A DNA stretch of 64,000 nucleotides from Carnobacterium gallinarum DSM 4847 (GCF_000744375.1 NZ_JQLU01000005.1:2279496-2343495); one strand, 5' to 3'. Counted from the stretch's first letter, positions 17,648 through 25,814 are shown. The notes: a model not told the origin generated them from the letters alone. Program-made: numbers and translations.

Positions 17648-18046
17648 GTGAATAAAGTAACTCAGATGAATGATGAAATTTTTTCTGGAAATTTATTAAT
17701 AGCAGTTAAAAAATTGAAAGAAATTAAAAAAATTTCAAGTAGCGATAATATGTTTATTATTGAGCCTATAGCCGAAAATGGAAAAATTTTAGATGGTGGA
17801 GATGAAATGATGAAGCGTTTAGTTTTGTCAAAAGAAAACATTGGTGAAAAAAAATTACTACTTGATGATGTAGTCAGTGTTTTAGGAGGACTTTTCCCAA
17901 GAGCACCTATTTGGATAAATATTTCTTTTTTAGAATTGGACGGAGATATAGCAATATTTAAGCTAGAAACTAGCTTACGATTTAGAAAACCAACATTACT
18001 AAGAAATGGTGAAACAGGGCACGCCCCATTTAAAATAATTGAGTAA
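17648..18046 (+). CDS. Candidate immunity protein for the LXG toxin
   Basis: A 132-138-residue soluble protein of mixed alpha/beta composition, of no family I recognise. It starts MNKVTQMNDEIFSGNLLIAV (GTG 17648, eight bases after TGGAGG; ATG 17630 and 17642 are in-frame alternatives) and ends in a basic FRKPTLLRNGETGHAPFKII tail. Position is the main argument: it follows the LXG toxin directly, as immunity genes do in these cassettes, and lacks a signal peptide, so it would act in the cytosol. The absence of membrane helices suggests that the toxin acts inside the target cell. This role is inference. Confidence 0.6.
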   Translation: MNKVTQMNDEIFSGNLLIAVKKLKEIKKISSSDNMFIIEPIAENGKILDGGDEMMKRLVLSKENIGEKKLLLDDVVSVLGGLFPRAPIWINISFLELDGDIAIFKLETSLRFRKPTLLRNGETGHAPFKIIE

Positions 18047-18087
18047 TTATTTATCTATTAAAAAAGTATAATAGAAGATTTGTGTAA

Positions 18088-18811
18088 ATTAAAACCGATG
18101 CCTTAGGTGGAAAATATAAATTTATAAGATATAAAGAAAACTTGATATTAAAAGGAAGAAATTCCATTCCTATATGTATATCTATCCCAACACTAAAAGA
18201 TAAAGTATGCTTAAAAGCAACATTGAAAACGTTGAAGGAGTATTTTCCAGAATGTAAAAATACGTTGTTATCACAGGAATGTATTAAAGAAATAAAAAGC
18301 AAAATAGATAGTAAAAAATATGACTATTTTATAACGCTAAATATTAGTAATTTTTATGGAGACATAAAGCACTATAAATTAATGATGATGCTAAGGGATA
18401 GAATAAAAGATGAAACATTCTTGGATTTGATTAAGCAGGCAATTATTCCCCCCATTTATCCTGATAAAAGTAAAAGTATTTCAGGAGTTCCACAAGGTTT
18501 ATCAAGTTCTAACATATTAGCTCAAATTTATATGACGAAGTTTGATGGAAAGTTTAAAAATTAGTCTTGTGTTGTGTTCCTCTGATAATAAATTAGAGGT
18601 TCTTGAAGCTTTGAATTTTGAGTTAAAAAGAAATCGTTTGTTATCTTTAAATAGAAAAAAATTTATGTTTAGTCTGTTAATAAACCCGTCAACAGACAAA
18701 TTAACAGAAACTAGCTTTTCTTTCTTAGGGTATAAAATTCAAAAAAGAAAAGATGGAAAAAATTTGTTTACTATCTTATCTAGGTTTATCAGCAAGATAG
18801 GGGAAATATGA
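18088..18811 (+). pseudogene. Reverse transcriptase gene remnant lacking the YxDD active site
   Basis: Codons from 18097 read DALGGKYKFIRYKENLILK, then ICISIPTLKDKVCLKATL (RT motif near the N-terminus), KYDYFITLNISNFYGDIKHY (the metal-binding D-x-x-F-Y block, here with Asn for the first Asp) and SGVPQGLSSSNILAQIYM (the PQG/LSxxLA block). The frame stops at 18564. A second frame from 18542 resumes with LCSSDNKLEVLEALNFELKR and SFSFLGYKI. The Y-x-D-D catalytic motif that should sit between the two is missing, and so is the N-terminus. It resembles stand-alone, defence-type (DRT/Abi) reverse transcriptases more than group II intron enzymes, but it is clearly inactive. Confidence 0.75.
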
Positions 18812-19148
18812 TTTTGAAAAATTCGTTCTGTTTATGTATAAATACTTTTTTAATTGTATTTTTAGACTGTTGAAACCATAACAAATAAATACCATGGAAA
18901 GTAACCTTTAAAAAATAGGTTATTGATTGATAATATAGTGTAACACGATTAGAAAAATGTAAAAATAAAGTATTTATGATCGAGGGGTTTTTAGTTTCAA
19001 TTTTTTAATATTTAGTGCGTTTAGTTACATCACTTAAATAACAATGATTCTATTTTCAAAATGTAAAAATAAAATCATTTTTTGCTAGTACGTATCTGTT
19101 TAAAAAAAATTATGGTAAATTATAAATAACGAAATGAAAGGGGTTTCT
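18812..19148. other. AT-rich intergenic region with a 16-bp direct repeat
   Basis: No plausible gene. AAAATGTAAAAATAAA occurs at 18954-18969 and again at 19058-19073, exactly 104 bases apart. The segment separates the LXG/RT island from the glucanase gene and should contain the glucanase promoter; I cannot place it with confidence in such AT-rich sequence. Confidence 0.5.
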
Positions 19149-20402
19149 ATGATGAAGAAGACAACAATTTTTTTACTATCTTTTGTTAGCGGATTGGTTA
19201 TTTTTGGAGGACAAGTAAAGGCCGCTGACACAGGTACTGAAAAACCTGGATATACATTAGATTTTTCTGATGAGTTCAATGGTACTACTTTAGATACGAG
19301 TAAATGGACGGATTATTATTTGCCACAGTGGACGGCGAATCCAGAAAATGCAAAGGCTAATTATCGATTTGAAAATGGGACATTGATTGAATATATTGAT
19401 AAAAATCAAAAACCATGGTCACCAGAGTTAGATGGAACTGTGAAATCGAGTGCAATTATGTCATTCAATAAAAATTGGATACACAATTTTTCAAATAGTC
19501 CAAAAAACTTAAGTAATCAAGAAGAATGGACCGGTTATGCCACAACTTACGGATATTTTGAATTAAGAGCAAAACTTTCTAATGTTGGTGGAGGTGGTCA
19601 TCAGGCTTGGTGGATGGTTGGTATGCAAAATGATACGAATGATTGGTTTAATTCTAAACAGACTGGAGAAATTGATGTAATTGAAACATTTTTCAATAAA
19701 CCTGAGACTTGGAGAATTGCAGCCTATGGATGGAATGATCCATTTTTTCAAACAAATTGGGAATTATCTGAAAAAACCGTACCTTTTGGCAATCAAACAG
19801 AGGAATTCCATACGTATGGATTAGATTGGTCACCAGGTTCGCTAAAATTCTACTATGATGGAATTTTATTTAAAGAAATAAATCAAGCGCCAGATTATCC
19901 AATGGGAACGATTTTGAATATTTATACGGATGCTGGATCAGGTGTTGGGAATAACACGTATCCTAAAGAATGGGCAATTGATTATTTCAGAGTATACAAA
20001 AAAAATGAGGGGTACGAGGTCCCTAAAAAAACAATTCAAAGTAGAGAAACTAATGAATATATTAGCTTAGATAGTAGTACAGATAAAGTGACGTTGGCAG
20101 CGACAAGTGGGGAAAATGAACAATGGCAATTAATTCCTAAAGGGGAATATTTCTTAATCAAGAATGTGAAAACTGGGGAGTTGTTGCATAATGAATCTCA
20201 AAAAGGCTATGTTGAACATGGAATAGTTCCTGAAACTTATTATAGCGCTCAGTGGAAACAGCAGACTGTTGAGAACGGGAAGATTCGATTAGTTAACCGA
20301 TGGAAACCAGATCAAGTGATTCACACAGAAAATAAATTAGGGTATTTAGAACTTGGACAAATCCACGAAGGTGCATGGAGAAGTCAATGGACGCTTAATT
20401 AG
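19149..20402 (+). CDS. Secreted glycoside hydrolase family 16 glucanase with beta-trefoil-like tail
   Basis: A ~417-residue secreted enzyme. Residues 1-25 are a signal peptide (MMKKTTIFLLSFVSGLVIFG, cleavage near VKA-A). Residues ~35-285 form a GH16 jelly roll: DFSDEFNGTTLDTSKW, the GYFELRAKL strand, and the catalytic GEIDVIETF (E-x-D-x-x-E) near residues 172-180, plus FHTYGLDWSPGSLKFYYDG. Residues ~290-417 look like a ricin/CBM13-type beta-trefoil (repeats around QWQLIPKG, QWKQQTVENG, QWTLN). It probably cuts beta-1,3/1,4-glucans outside the cell. I take ATG 19149 because AAAGGGG lies five bases upstream; 19152 is equally possible. Confidence 0.88.
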   Translation: MMKKTTIFLLSFVSGLVIFGGQVKAADTGTEKPGYTLDFSDEFNGTTLDTSKWTDYYLPQWTANPENAKANYRFENGTLIEYIDKNQKPWSPELDGTVKSSAIMSFNKNWIHNFSNSPKNLSNQEEWTGYATTYGYFELRAKLSNVGGGGHQAWWMVGMQNDTNDWFNSKQTGEIDVIETFFNKPETWRIAAYGWNDPFFQTNWELSEKTVPFGNQTEEFHTYGLDWSPGSLKFYYDGILFKEINQAPDYPMGTILNIYTDAGSGVGNNTYPKEWAIDYFRVYKKNEGYEVPKKTIQSRETNEYISLDSSTDKVTLAATSGENEQWQLIPKGEYFLIKNVKTGELLHNESQKGYVEHGIVPETYYSAQWKQQTVENGKIRLVNRWKPDQVIHTENKLGYLELGQIHEGAWRSQWTLN

Positions 20403-20420
20403 CTAAAAATTTAGTAGAAT

Positions 20421-20466
20421 CTCAAAAAAGTTAGACTTAAAAATCTAGCTTTTTTGAGGTTTTTTA
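20421..20466 (+). terminator. Terminator of the glucanase gene
   Basis: CTCAAAAAAGTTAGA pairs with TCTAGCTTTTTTGAG, then GGTTTTTT. Confidence 0.88.
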
Positions 20467-20828
20467 GCGTATCTAAATAACGCGAGAAATATACATAATT
20501 GAATACATCAAAATCAGAATAATACTCAAAGGTAGACCAATCATGGTATTATTTATAAAAAGCCTGTTAAGGATAGGGTGCAGAAGGGCTTTATTCTTGA
20601 ATAGCTACAAGATTTGGCTGAGGGAGTTCGAGTTCAGCTGAATTGGGAAGAAATAAGTTTGTCAGTATAAGCAAGAGAGTAAGAAAAACGTAGTGAGCTA
20701 TTAGCGATAAGAGGACATTTGTGAAAATTGTTCCTCTTATTGCTAAAGAAGCTCCTTCTTCTTGCGGCTCTTACAAGTTTAGCAGGCGAAGCGAAATTAA
20801 AACAAGTTGTACTTTACATTCAATGAAA
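20467..20828. other. Non-coding region with a long stem-loop
   Basis: No gene is visible between the two convergent genes. A 14-bp stem, TAGCGATAAGAGGA with TCCTCTTATTGCTA, spans 20702-20744. It can be extended outward by the partial pair AGTGAGCT/AGCTCCTT. It lacks a clean T run on either side, so a simple terminator is doubtful; a small RNA, a decayed repeat or a processing site are options. Confidence 0.5.
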
Positions 20829-21578
20829 CTAACTATTAGAAGGTGGAGTATTTTTAGGCTCTTTTTTTGTATAGCGACTGATTAAATATTCCATTAGATT
20901 TAGACTGTTGCCATAAAAGTAATTGAGATTGAAATTTTCCTGATCCATATTAGAAGTGCCGTTATCTATAATAAACGAAATATCTCCTTCTCTGGAATAG
21001 GAGCTATTTGGAGTTGCGGTGAAAGTAATGACTTTTCCCCCGTAATTTTTACATTCTATAATTTTAGTTAAGCCGTGTTTATTTTCCCCTGATTGTGAAA
21101 AAGTGAAAAGTGTATGAGGGGTTTCATCTGCAATTAAACTGATTTCGACTCCATCTAAATTAACCGCATATATTTTTTTTAAAAGCAATTTTCGATAAGT
21201 GTAATTTACTAAAAACTGACAAAAACCTTCGCCAAATAGATAAACTTTCCTCTCTGCCAAAGCTTCAATCAAATACTGATCAATGACATCCCACTCTTTA
21301 GTGCAAGTTACAAAAGGAAGATTAGGTAGATGCTCTTCAGGGACATTGAGAAATTGATTGGATAGGAAAAAGATCAGTTCTTTAAAGTTATTAAAACCAC
21401 CTCGTTTGGCCAAACGGCTGATAGATGCAGGGGAAGTAAAATTTATTTGAGCGATGTGTCGAATATCTAAGCTTTCTTTATTGAGAATGGCATCTACTAT
21501 TTTTTCAATCATCTTTTTATCATCTTCTCTAAACACATTTTTTGGAATTAAACGATCTAAATAATAAATTTTTGTCAT
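20829..21578 (-). CDS. RpiR/MurR-family transcriptional regulator (HTH + SIS)
   Basis: A ~249-residue regulator. Residues 1-75 hold the RpiR-type helix-turn-helix (IRHIAQINFTSPASISRLAK, FNNFKELIFFLS), and residues ~100-230 a sugar-phosphate-binding SIS domain (RKVYLFGEGFCQFLVNY, TLFTFSQSGENKHGL). It probably represses the divergent deacetylase-PTS-GH4 operon and is relieved by the phosphorylated sugar. The start is ATG 21578, since AGGAGGTG lies just upstream; the GTG at 21590 is part of that ribosome binding site. Two matching TGAAAWTATTTTCA palindromes flank the divergent promoters. Confidence 0.87.
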   Translation of the reverse strand: MTKIYYLDRLIPKNVFREDDKKMIEKIVDAILNKESLDIRHIAQINFTSPASISRLAKRGGFNNFKELIFFLSNQFLNVPEEHLPNLPFVTCTKEWDVIDQYLIEALAERKVYLFGEGFCQFLVNYTYRKLLLKKIYAVNLDGVEISLIADETPHTLFTFSQSGENKHGLTKIIECKNYGGKVITFTATPNSSYSREGDISFIIDNGTSNMDQENFNLNYFYGNSLNLMEYLISRYTKKEPKNTPPSNS

Positions 21579-21594
21579 TTTATCACGCACCTCC

Positions 21595-21608
21595 TGAAAA
21601 TATTTTCA
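21595..21608. promoter_or_regulatory. Palindromic operator, probable RpiR-type regulator site 1
   Basis: TGAAAATATTTTCA, a perfect 14-bp palindrome just upstream of the regulator gene's ribosome binding site. A near-identical copy lies at 21703-21716, next to the divergent operon. Confidence 0.6.
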
Positions 21609-21702
21609 AAATAAGAAAACGCCACCAAAAGCATCTATAAGCATTGTTTGATAATTTTTACTATACTATACTACGTTTATAGAGAAATTTAAAGCGATTT
21701 TT

Positions 21703-21716
21703 TGAAATTATTTTCA
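21703..21716. promoter_or_regulatory. Palindromic operator, probable RpiR-type regulator site 2
   Basis: TGAAATTATTTTCA differs from site 1 by one base and precedes the deacetylase gene by 30 bases, a position suited to repression. Confidence 0.6.
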
Positions 21717-21745
21717 TTATGAAAAATGATAGAAGAGGTGTGTGT

Positions 21746-22540
21746 ATGAAAAAGGTAATTATTAATGCAGATGATTTTGGTTACTCATCCGCAGTAAATG
21801 GTGGCATTATTCAAGCTTTTAAAAAGGGCATCTTATCATCAACGACATTAATGGCCAATATGCCTGGTTGTGATGAAGCAATTGAATTAGCAAAAAAAAA
21901 TCCTACATTGGGAGTTGGGGGGCATTTAGTTTTAACTTGTGGAAAAGCACTAACAAGTTCAAATTCATTAGTTGATTCAGAAGGGAAGTTTTTTAAATTA
22001 AATGAATATAAAAAATATCGCTCTGAAATGAAAGATGAAGAAATTTTTAATGAGTGGAGTTGCCAAATTGAGTATTTAATTAACAATGGTGTCGAGCTGA
22101 CGCATTTGGATAGTCATCATCATGTGCATACATTTTCCGAAAATTTGGAGATTACTAAAAGAATTGCTGAAAAATATCATTTGGCTTTTCGGAATGCATT
22201 TGACTTAGAAAATCAAATAAGTTTACCGTATCAAAAAGGAATAAAGGGCTTTGATGACTTGATGAATGAAGCGGCTATTCGGGATATGAGCAGTAGCTAT
22301 CATGAGAAAAAAGATCAATGTTTGGATGAAATTAAGGTTATTTTAGAACGGATAGAGGAACAAGAAATTACGGAGTTGATGGTTCATCCAGCTTTTGTTG
22401 ATGAGATGTTGTATTTTAATTCGTCATTTAATTTAGCAAGAATGAGGGAAGTTGAGATATTATCTGATCCAGAGGTAGAAAAACTTTTTAAGAGTTATGA
22501 AATTGAAATTGTTTGTTATCGAGATGTGGCAATTAGTTGA
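21746..22540 (+). CDS. ChbG/YdjC-family carbohydrate deacetylase
   Basis: A ~264-residue member of the ChbG/YdjC fold. The metal/catalytic residues are visible in KVIINADDFGYS (Asp pair at 9-10) and LTHLDSHHHVHTF near 118-130, with ELMVHPAFVDE near 212. Characterised ChbG removes an N-acetyl group from phosphorylated chitobiose so that the product can induce and be hydrolysed. Here it sits first in an operon with a PTS EIICB and a GH4 enzyme, so it probably trims an acetylated disaccharide phosphate. Start at ATG 21746 after AGAGGTG; the upstream in-frame ATG 21719 has no ribosome binding site. Confidence 0.85.
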   Translation: MKKVIINADDFGYSSAVNGGIIQAFKKGILSSTTLMANMPGCDEAIELAKKNPTLGVGGHLVLTCGKALTSSNSLVDSEGKFFKLNEYKKYRSEMKDEEIFNEWSCQIEYLINNGVELTHLDSHHHVHTFSENLEITKRIAEKYHLAFRNAFDLENQISLPYQKGIKGFDDLMNEAAIRDMSSSYHEKKDQCLDEIKVILERIEEQEITELMVHPAFVDEMLYFNSSFNLARMREVEILSDPEVEKLFKSYEIEIVCYRDVAIS

Positions 22541-22563
22541 AAATAAAATAATTTGGAGGGTTA

Positions 22564-24006
22564 ATGATGAAAAATATTATCAGAAAGATAAAATTTAATT
22601 TGTCTAAGCTTGGAGAAGCTATGTTAGTTCCGATTGTAGCGATGCCTGTAGCTGGTTTGTTAAGTCGCTTTGGGCAGCCGGATTTACTCGATCTTCAAGT
22701 GTTACGAATGTCTGCGGATGTTGTATTTAGCAATTTGGACTTATTGTTTGCGGTAGGAATGATTCTGGCATTTACAAAAACAAAAGACAAATCAATTCCT
22801 GTCTTAGCAGCGGTATTATCTATTATGGTTTTTAAAAATGCACTGACTTATTTTAATGAAGATTTGTCAATGGGAGTATTTGCGGGGATAGCCACTGGTG
22901 GTTTAGTTTCTTATTTATACGAGAAAAGCCGATTATGGAAAACGCCCAATGCCTTTAATCTTTTTACTGGAGAAAAATTCATTCTAACATTAGGTCCGAT
23001 TGCAATGATTCCTTATGCATTCTTCTGGAGCTTGGTCTGGGCACCAATTGAAAATGGGTTAGATGGATTTGCTCTTTGGATGGGAGCCGCTGGTATTCTT
23101 GGGGTTGCGTTATTTGGATTTTTAAATCGTTTGTTAATTCCAACGGGCTTGCATCATGTTTTGAATGCGTATATTTTTTATCAATTAGGTAGTTATGTAT
23201 CAGCAGATGGAACGAAGGTTACAGGTGAGGTTGCTAGATTTTTAGCAGGAGATCCAACAGCTGGAACCTTTATGAGTATGTTTTTCGTCATCATGGTTTT
23301 TGGTCTTCCAGGTGCATGTTTGGGAATGTATCAAGCAGCAAAACCAGAACAAAAAAAATCAGCAAAAGGGCTGCTTTCGTCTGGTGGGATTACTTCATTT
23401 TTCTCAGGAACAACTGAACCAGTTGAGTTTACGTTTATGTTTTCAGGACCGCAGTTGTATTTATTGCACTCATTTTTAACAGGTTTAGCAGGAGCCATTC
23501 TATATTTAACAGGAACAAAGTTAGGTTTTGCTTTTGGATTTAATATCTTTGATTTAGTCTTGAATTGGCAAATGGGAACCAATGTCATTTTCATTCCGTT
23601 ATTAGGAATTGCGTACTTCTTTATTTATTGGTTTAGTTTTAAATTCATTATTTTGAAATTCGACTTGAAAACGCCAGGTCGTCAAGATTTTGTCGAATCA
23701 ATGGAAGCAGATGATATTACAACAATTGAAAAGGGTCATTCTTTGAAAAATAAAGATTACGATTATTTATCTAAGAAAATTCTACAAAATGTTGGTGGAG
23801 CGACTAATGTAGTCTCTGCAAGCAATTGCGCTACACGTTTAAGATTGGTAGTGAAAGACAGCGATCTAGTTGATTCTGAAAAAATTAAACAACTAAATGT
23901 TTTAGGTGTAGTTAAATTATCGAAAGAAAATGTTCAAGTTATTATTGGACCAGAAGTGAGGCACGTTGCTGAGTCGTTTAATGCGTATTTAGACTTAGAA
24001 AATTAA
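22564..24006 (+). CDS. PTS EIICB transporter, glucose/alpha-glucoside superfamily
   Basis: A 480-residue phosphotransferase permease. Residues ~10-370 are the EIIC channel, with LGEAMLVPIVAMPVAGLLSR at the start, GLHHVLNAYIFYQLGS near 196 and the substrate-loop GGITSFFSGTTEPVEFTFMF near 273. Residues ~390-480 are EIIB with phosphocysteine in SASNCATRLRLVV near residue 420. There is no fused or neighbouring EIIA, so it would borrow a glucose-type EIIA. It imports and phosphorylates the sugar that the adjoining deacetylase and GH4 enzyme process. The start is 22564 or 22567; GGAGG spacing favours the second ATG. MalX/GlvC-type proteins are the closest in style. Confidence 0.88.
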   Translation: MMKNIIRKIKFNLSKLGEAMLVPIVAMPVAGLLSRFGQPDLLDLQVLRMSADVVFSNLDLLFAVGMILAFTKTKDKSIPVLAAVLSIMVFKNALTYFNEDLSMGVFAGIATGGLVSYLYEKSRLWKTPNAFNLFTGEKFILTLGPIAMIPYAFFWSLVWAPIENGLDGFALWMGAAGILGVALFGFLNRLLIPTGLHHVLNAYIFYQLGSYVSADGTKVTGEVARFLAGDPTAGTFMSMFFVIMVFGLPGACLGMYQAAKPEQKKSAKGLLSSGGITSFFSGTTEPVEFTFMFSGPQLYLLHSFLTGLAGAILYLTGTKLGFAFGFNIFDLVLNWQMGTNVIFIPLLGIAYFFIYWFSFKFIILKFDLKTPGRQDFVESMEADDITTIEKGHSLKNKDYDYLSKKILQNVGGATNVVSASNCATRLRLVVKDSDLVDSEKIKQLNVLGVVKLSKENVQVIIGPEVRHVAESFNAYLDLEN

Positions 24007-24026
24007 GCTGGAAAGAAGGAATTACG

Positions 24027-25352
24027 GTGGGAAACAAGTTTGTAATGATTGGTGGCGGTTCAACGCAGTCACCCGGAATTTTAGAAGTTTTACGCAAAAG
24101 AGCGTCAGAATTAAATTTGACGGAGTTAGTACTTTATGATATTGATGGTGAGCGCGTTTCTTTATTAGGGAAATATACAGAAATGTATTATGAAGAAACC
24201 GGTTCGAGTGTCAAGGTGAGCTATACAACAGATATCGATGAAGCTCTTCAAGGAGCCGACTTCTTGTTTATGCAGATTCGTCCAGGTTTAAATAAACAAC
24301 GTGGAATTGATGAAAAAATTTGCATCCGAAATGGGTTAGTTGGGCAAGAAACTTGTGGATTAGGTGGATTTTCATTTGCGATGAGAGTGATTCCGGCTGT
24401 TCTAGAAATTATTAAAAAGGTGAAAGAAATTTGTCCAAACGCTTGGATTTTAAATTACACCAATCCAGAAGCAGTCTTATCTGAAGCGATTTATCGTGAA
24501 TTTCCAGAGGCGAAAGTTCTGTGTATTTGTGACATGCCGATTTCAATTGAGGGAGCAATTGCTGACTATTTCAACAAAGATTTGCGTGATTTAACGTTTA
24601 AATACTTTGGGATGAATCATTTTGGTTGGTGGACGAATGTGATTGATGAACAGGGTCATGATTTGTTGCCGCAGCTAAGAGAAGATGTAGTTTCTGGGAA
24701 GATAGATACGCTGCTACAATCTAACGAAGAGACGAAGGAAGATCAATATTGGATTGACACGTATCGTCAGATGATTCGTTTATTCAAACGTTTTCCAGAG
24801 TATTTTCCAAATTGCTATTTGCAATATTATTTAACGCCAGATGAAATGTTGGCTCATGATGATCCTAATTTTACTCGTGGAGATTATGTCATGCAAGGAA
24901 GAGAGAAACGGATTTATGATGAGTGTCGTCGCGTCATTCAAGCAGGCACCGCAAAAGATTCTTCTTTACATGCAGGCGTTCATGGCAATTATATTGTAGA
25001 TATTGCCTATGCGATTATTCACAACACTAGAGAACGTTTTACAGTAAATATGAAAAATAATGGTGCTATTTCAAACTTTGATTCTGAAGCGGTGATTGAA
25101 GTTCCGGCTTATGTTGGAAGTATGGGAGCTGAAACAATTAACGTTGGAACGATTCCGACCTTCCAAAAAGGATTGATGGAGATGCAAAAAGCATATGAAA
25201 AAATGACAGTCGACGCTGCTTTGACAGGTTCTTATCAGACTGCACTAGAAGCGGTGATGCTAAATAAAACGGTGCCTAACTATTCAATAGGCAAAAAAGT
25301 ATTAGATGAATTGTATGAGGCGAATAAAGAGTATTGGCCACTATTAAAATAG
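24027..25352 (+). CDS. GH4 family 6-phospho-glycosidase (alpha type by motif)
   Basis: A 441-residue NAD- and metal-dependent GH4 enzyme. GGGSTQSPG near residues 8-16 is the NAD-binding loop, NYTNPEA near 147 and GMNHFGWW near 196 carry metal ligands, and the signature Cys motif reads CDMP at 168-171. In the literature that I recall, CDMP marks 6-phospho-alpha-glucosidases (GlvA, MalH) while CNxP marks beta enzymes. It would split the disaccharide 6-phosphate delivered by the EIICB encoded just upstream (20-base gap). Start is GTG 24027 behind AAGGA. The pairing with a ChbG-like deacetylase is unusual for an alpha-type GH4. Confidence 0.86.
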   Translation: MGNKFVMIGGGSTQSPGILEVLRKRASELNLTELVLYDIDGERVSLLGKYTEMYYEETGSSVKVSYTTDIDEALQGADFLFMQIRPGLNKQRGIDEKICIRNGLVGQETCGLGGFSFAMRVIPAVLEIIKKVKEICPNAWILNYTNPEAVLSEAIYREFPEAKVLCICDMPISIEGAIADYFNKDLRDLTFKYFGMNHFGWWTNVIDEQGHDLLPQLREDVVSGKIDTLLQSNEETKEDQYWIDTYRQMIRLFKRFPEYFPNCYLQYYLTPDEMLAHDDPNFTRGDYVMQGREKRIYDECRRVIQAGTAKDSSLHAGVHGNYIVDIAYAIIHNTRERFTVNMKNNGAISNFDSEAVIEVPAYVGSMGAETINVGTIPTFQKGLMEMQKAYEKMTVDAALTGSYQTALEAVMLNKTVPNYSIGKKVLDELYEANKEYWPLLK

Positions 25353-25384
25353 AACCAACAGGAAAGATTGAATGAAAATGGCTA

Positions 25385-25428
25385 TAAAAAAGTAGTTGAG
25401 AAAAATTAATTTCTCAGCTACTTTTTTA
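25385..25428 (+). terminator. Terminator of the deacetylase-PTS-GH4 operon
   Basis: AAAAAAGTAGTTGAGAAA pairs with TTTCTCAGCTACTTTTTT across a short AT-rich loop. Confidence 0.88.
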
Positions 25429-25520
25429 GTTATCATGAAACTGGTTAAAATAATGGCTTGATTGTTTTTATGATTGACTTGTGAAGAAAATAAGGACATG
25501 ATTTTCTTGATAAGAACAAA

Positions 25521-25814
25521 TTATTCAGAAGTTGTCTGTTCTTGATTGAACTCATTATTTTTTTCAAAATCTTCTACAAATTGAGTCAAGGTAACAGTAA
25601 TCACTTTATCTAGTGAAATAGCGACATTTCCAATCGAATGTGGAATTGAATTCATCGCTACATAGTCATCAGAGAGAGTGAGTAAAAGTGTTTGAACATC
25701 ACCAAAATTTTTCTCAGGATAAAGAATGCCAACTTCACCAGCTTCATTGGTTAATACGGTAAGTGAGAGTGGTGCTTTCAGTGTCCAACCATAAGGCAAT
25801 TGAATTGTTTTCAT
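25521..25814 (-). CDS. Hypothetical protein
   Basis: A 97-residue soluble protein rich in beta-strand pattern (IQLPYGWTLKAPLSLTVLTN, EVGILYPEKNFGDVQTLLLT) with an acidic, Asn/Gln-rich C-terminus. It has a fair ribosome binding site (AAAAGGGGAATTAACAATG on the minus strand). I do not recognise a family. It lies between the GH4 terminator and the T5orf172 gene, in the same direction as the latter. Confidence 0.65.
   Translation of the reverse strand: MKTIQLPYGWTLKAPLSLTVLTNEAGEVGILYPEKNFGDVQTLLLTLSDDYVAMNSIPHSIGNVAISLDKVITVTLTQFVEDFEKNNEFNQEQTTSE

Noticed and set aside
18051-18302. Minus-strand 83-codon open frame over the RT remnant
   Set aside because: Antisense to recognisable RT blocks; hydrophobic AT-rich composition only.
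15516-18811. Complete type VII secretion system
   Set aside because: Only effector-cassette genes are present; no EssC, EssB, EsaA, YukD or EssA-like gene was found in the window.
18088-18811. Group II intron or retron
   Set aside because: No intron maturase/endonuclease domain, no domain V-like RNA and no msr/msd-like structure was recognised around the RT remnant.
12462-20828. Integrative element bounded by attL/attR at ssrA
   Set aside because: No integrase gene and no second copy of the ssrA 3' end were found within the window, so boundaries cannot be claimed.
23331-23594. Minus-strand open frame inside the EIICB gene
   Set aside because: Antisense shadow; the sense strand encodes conserved EIIC motifs.
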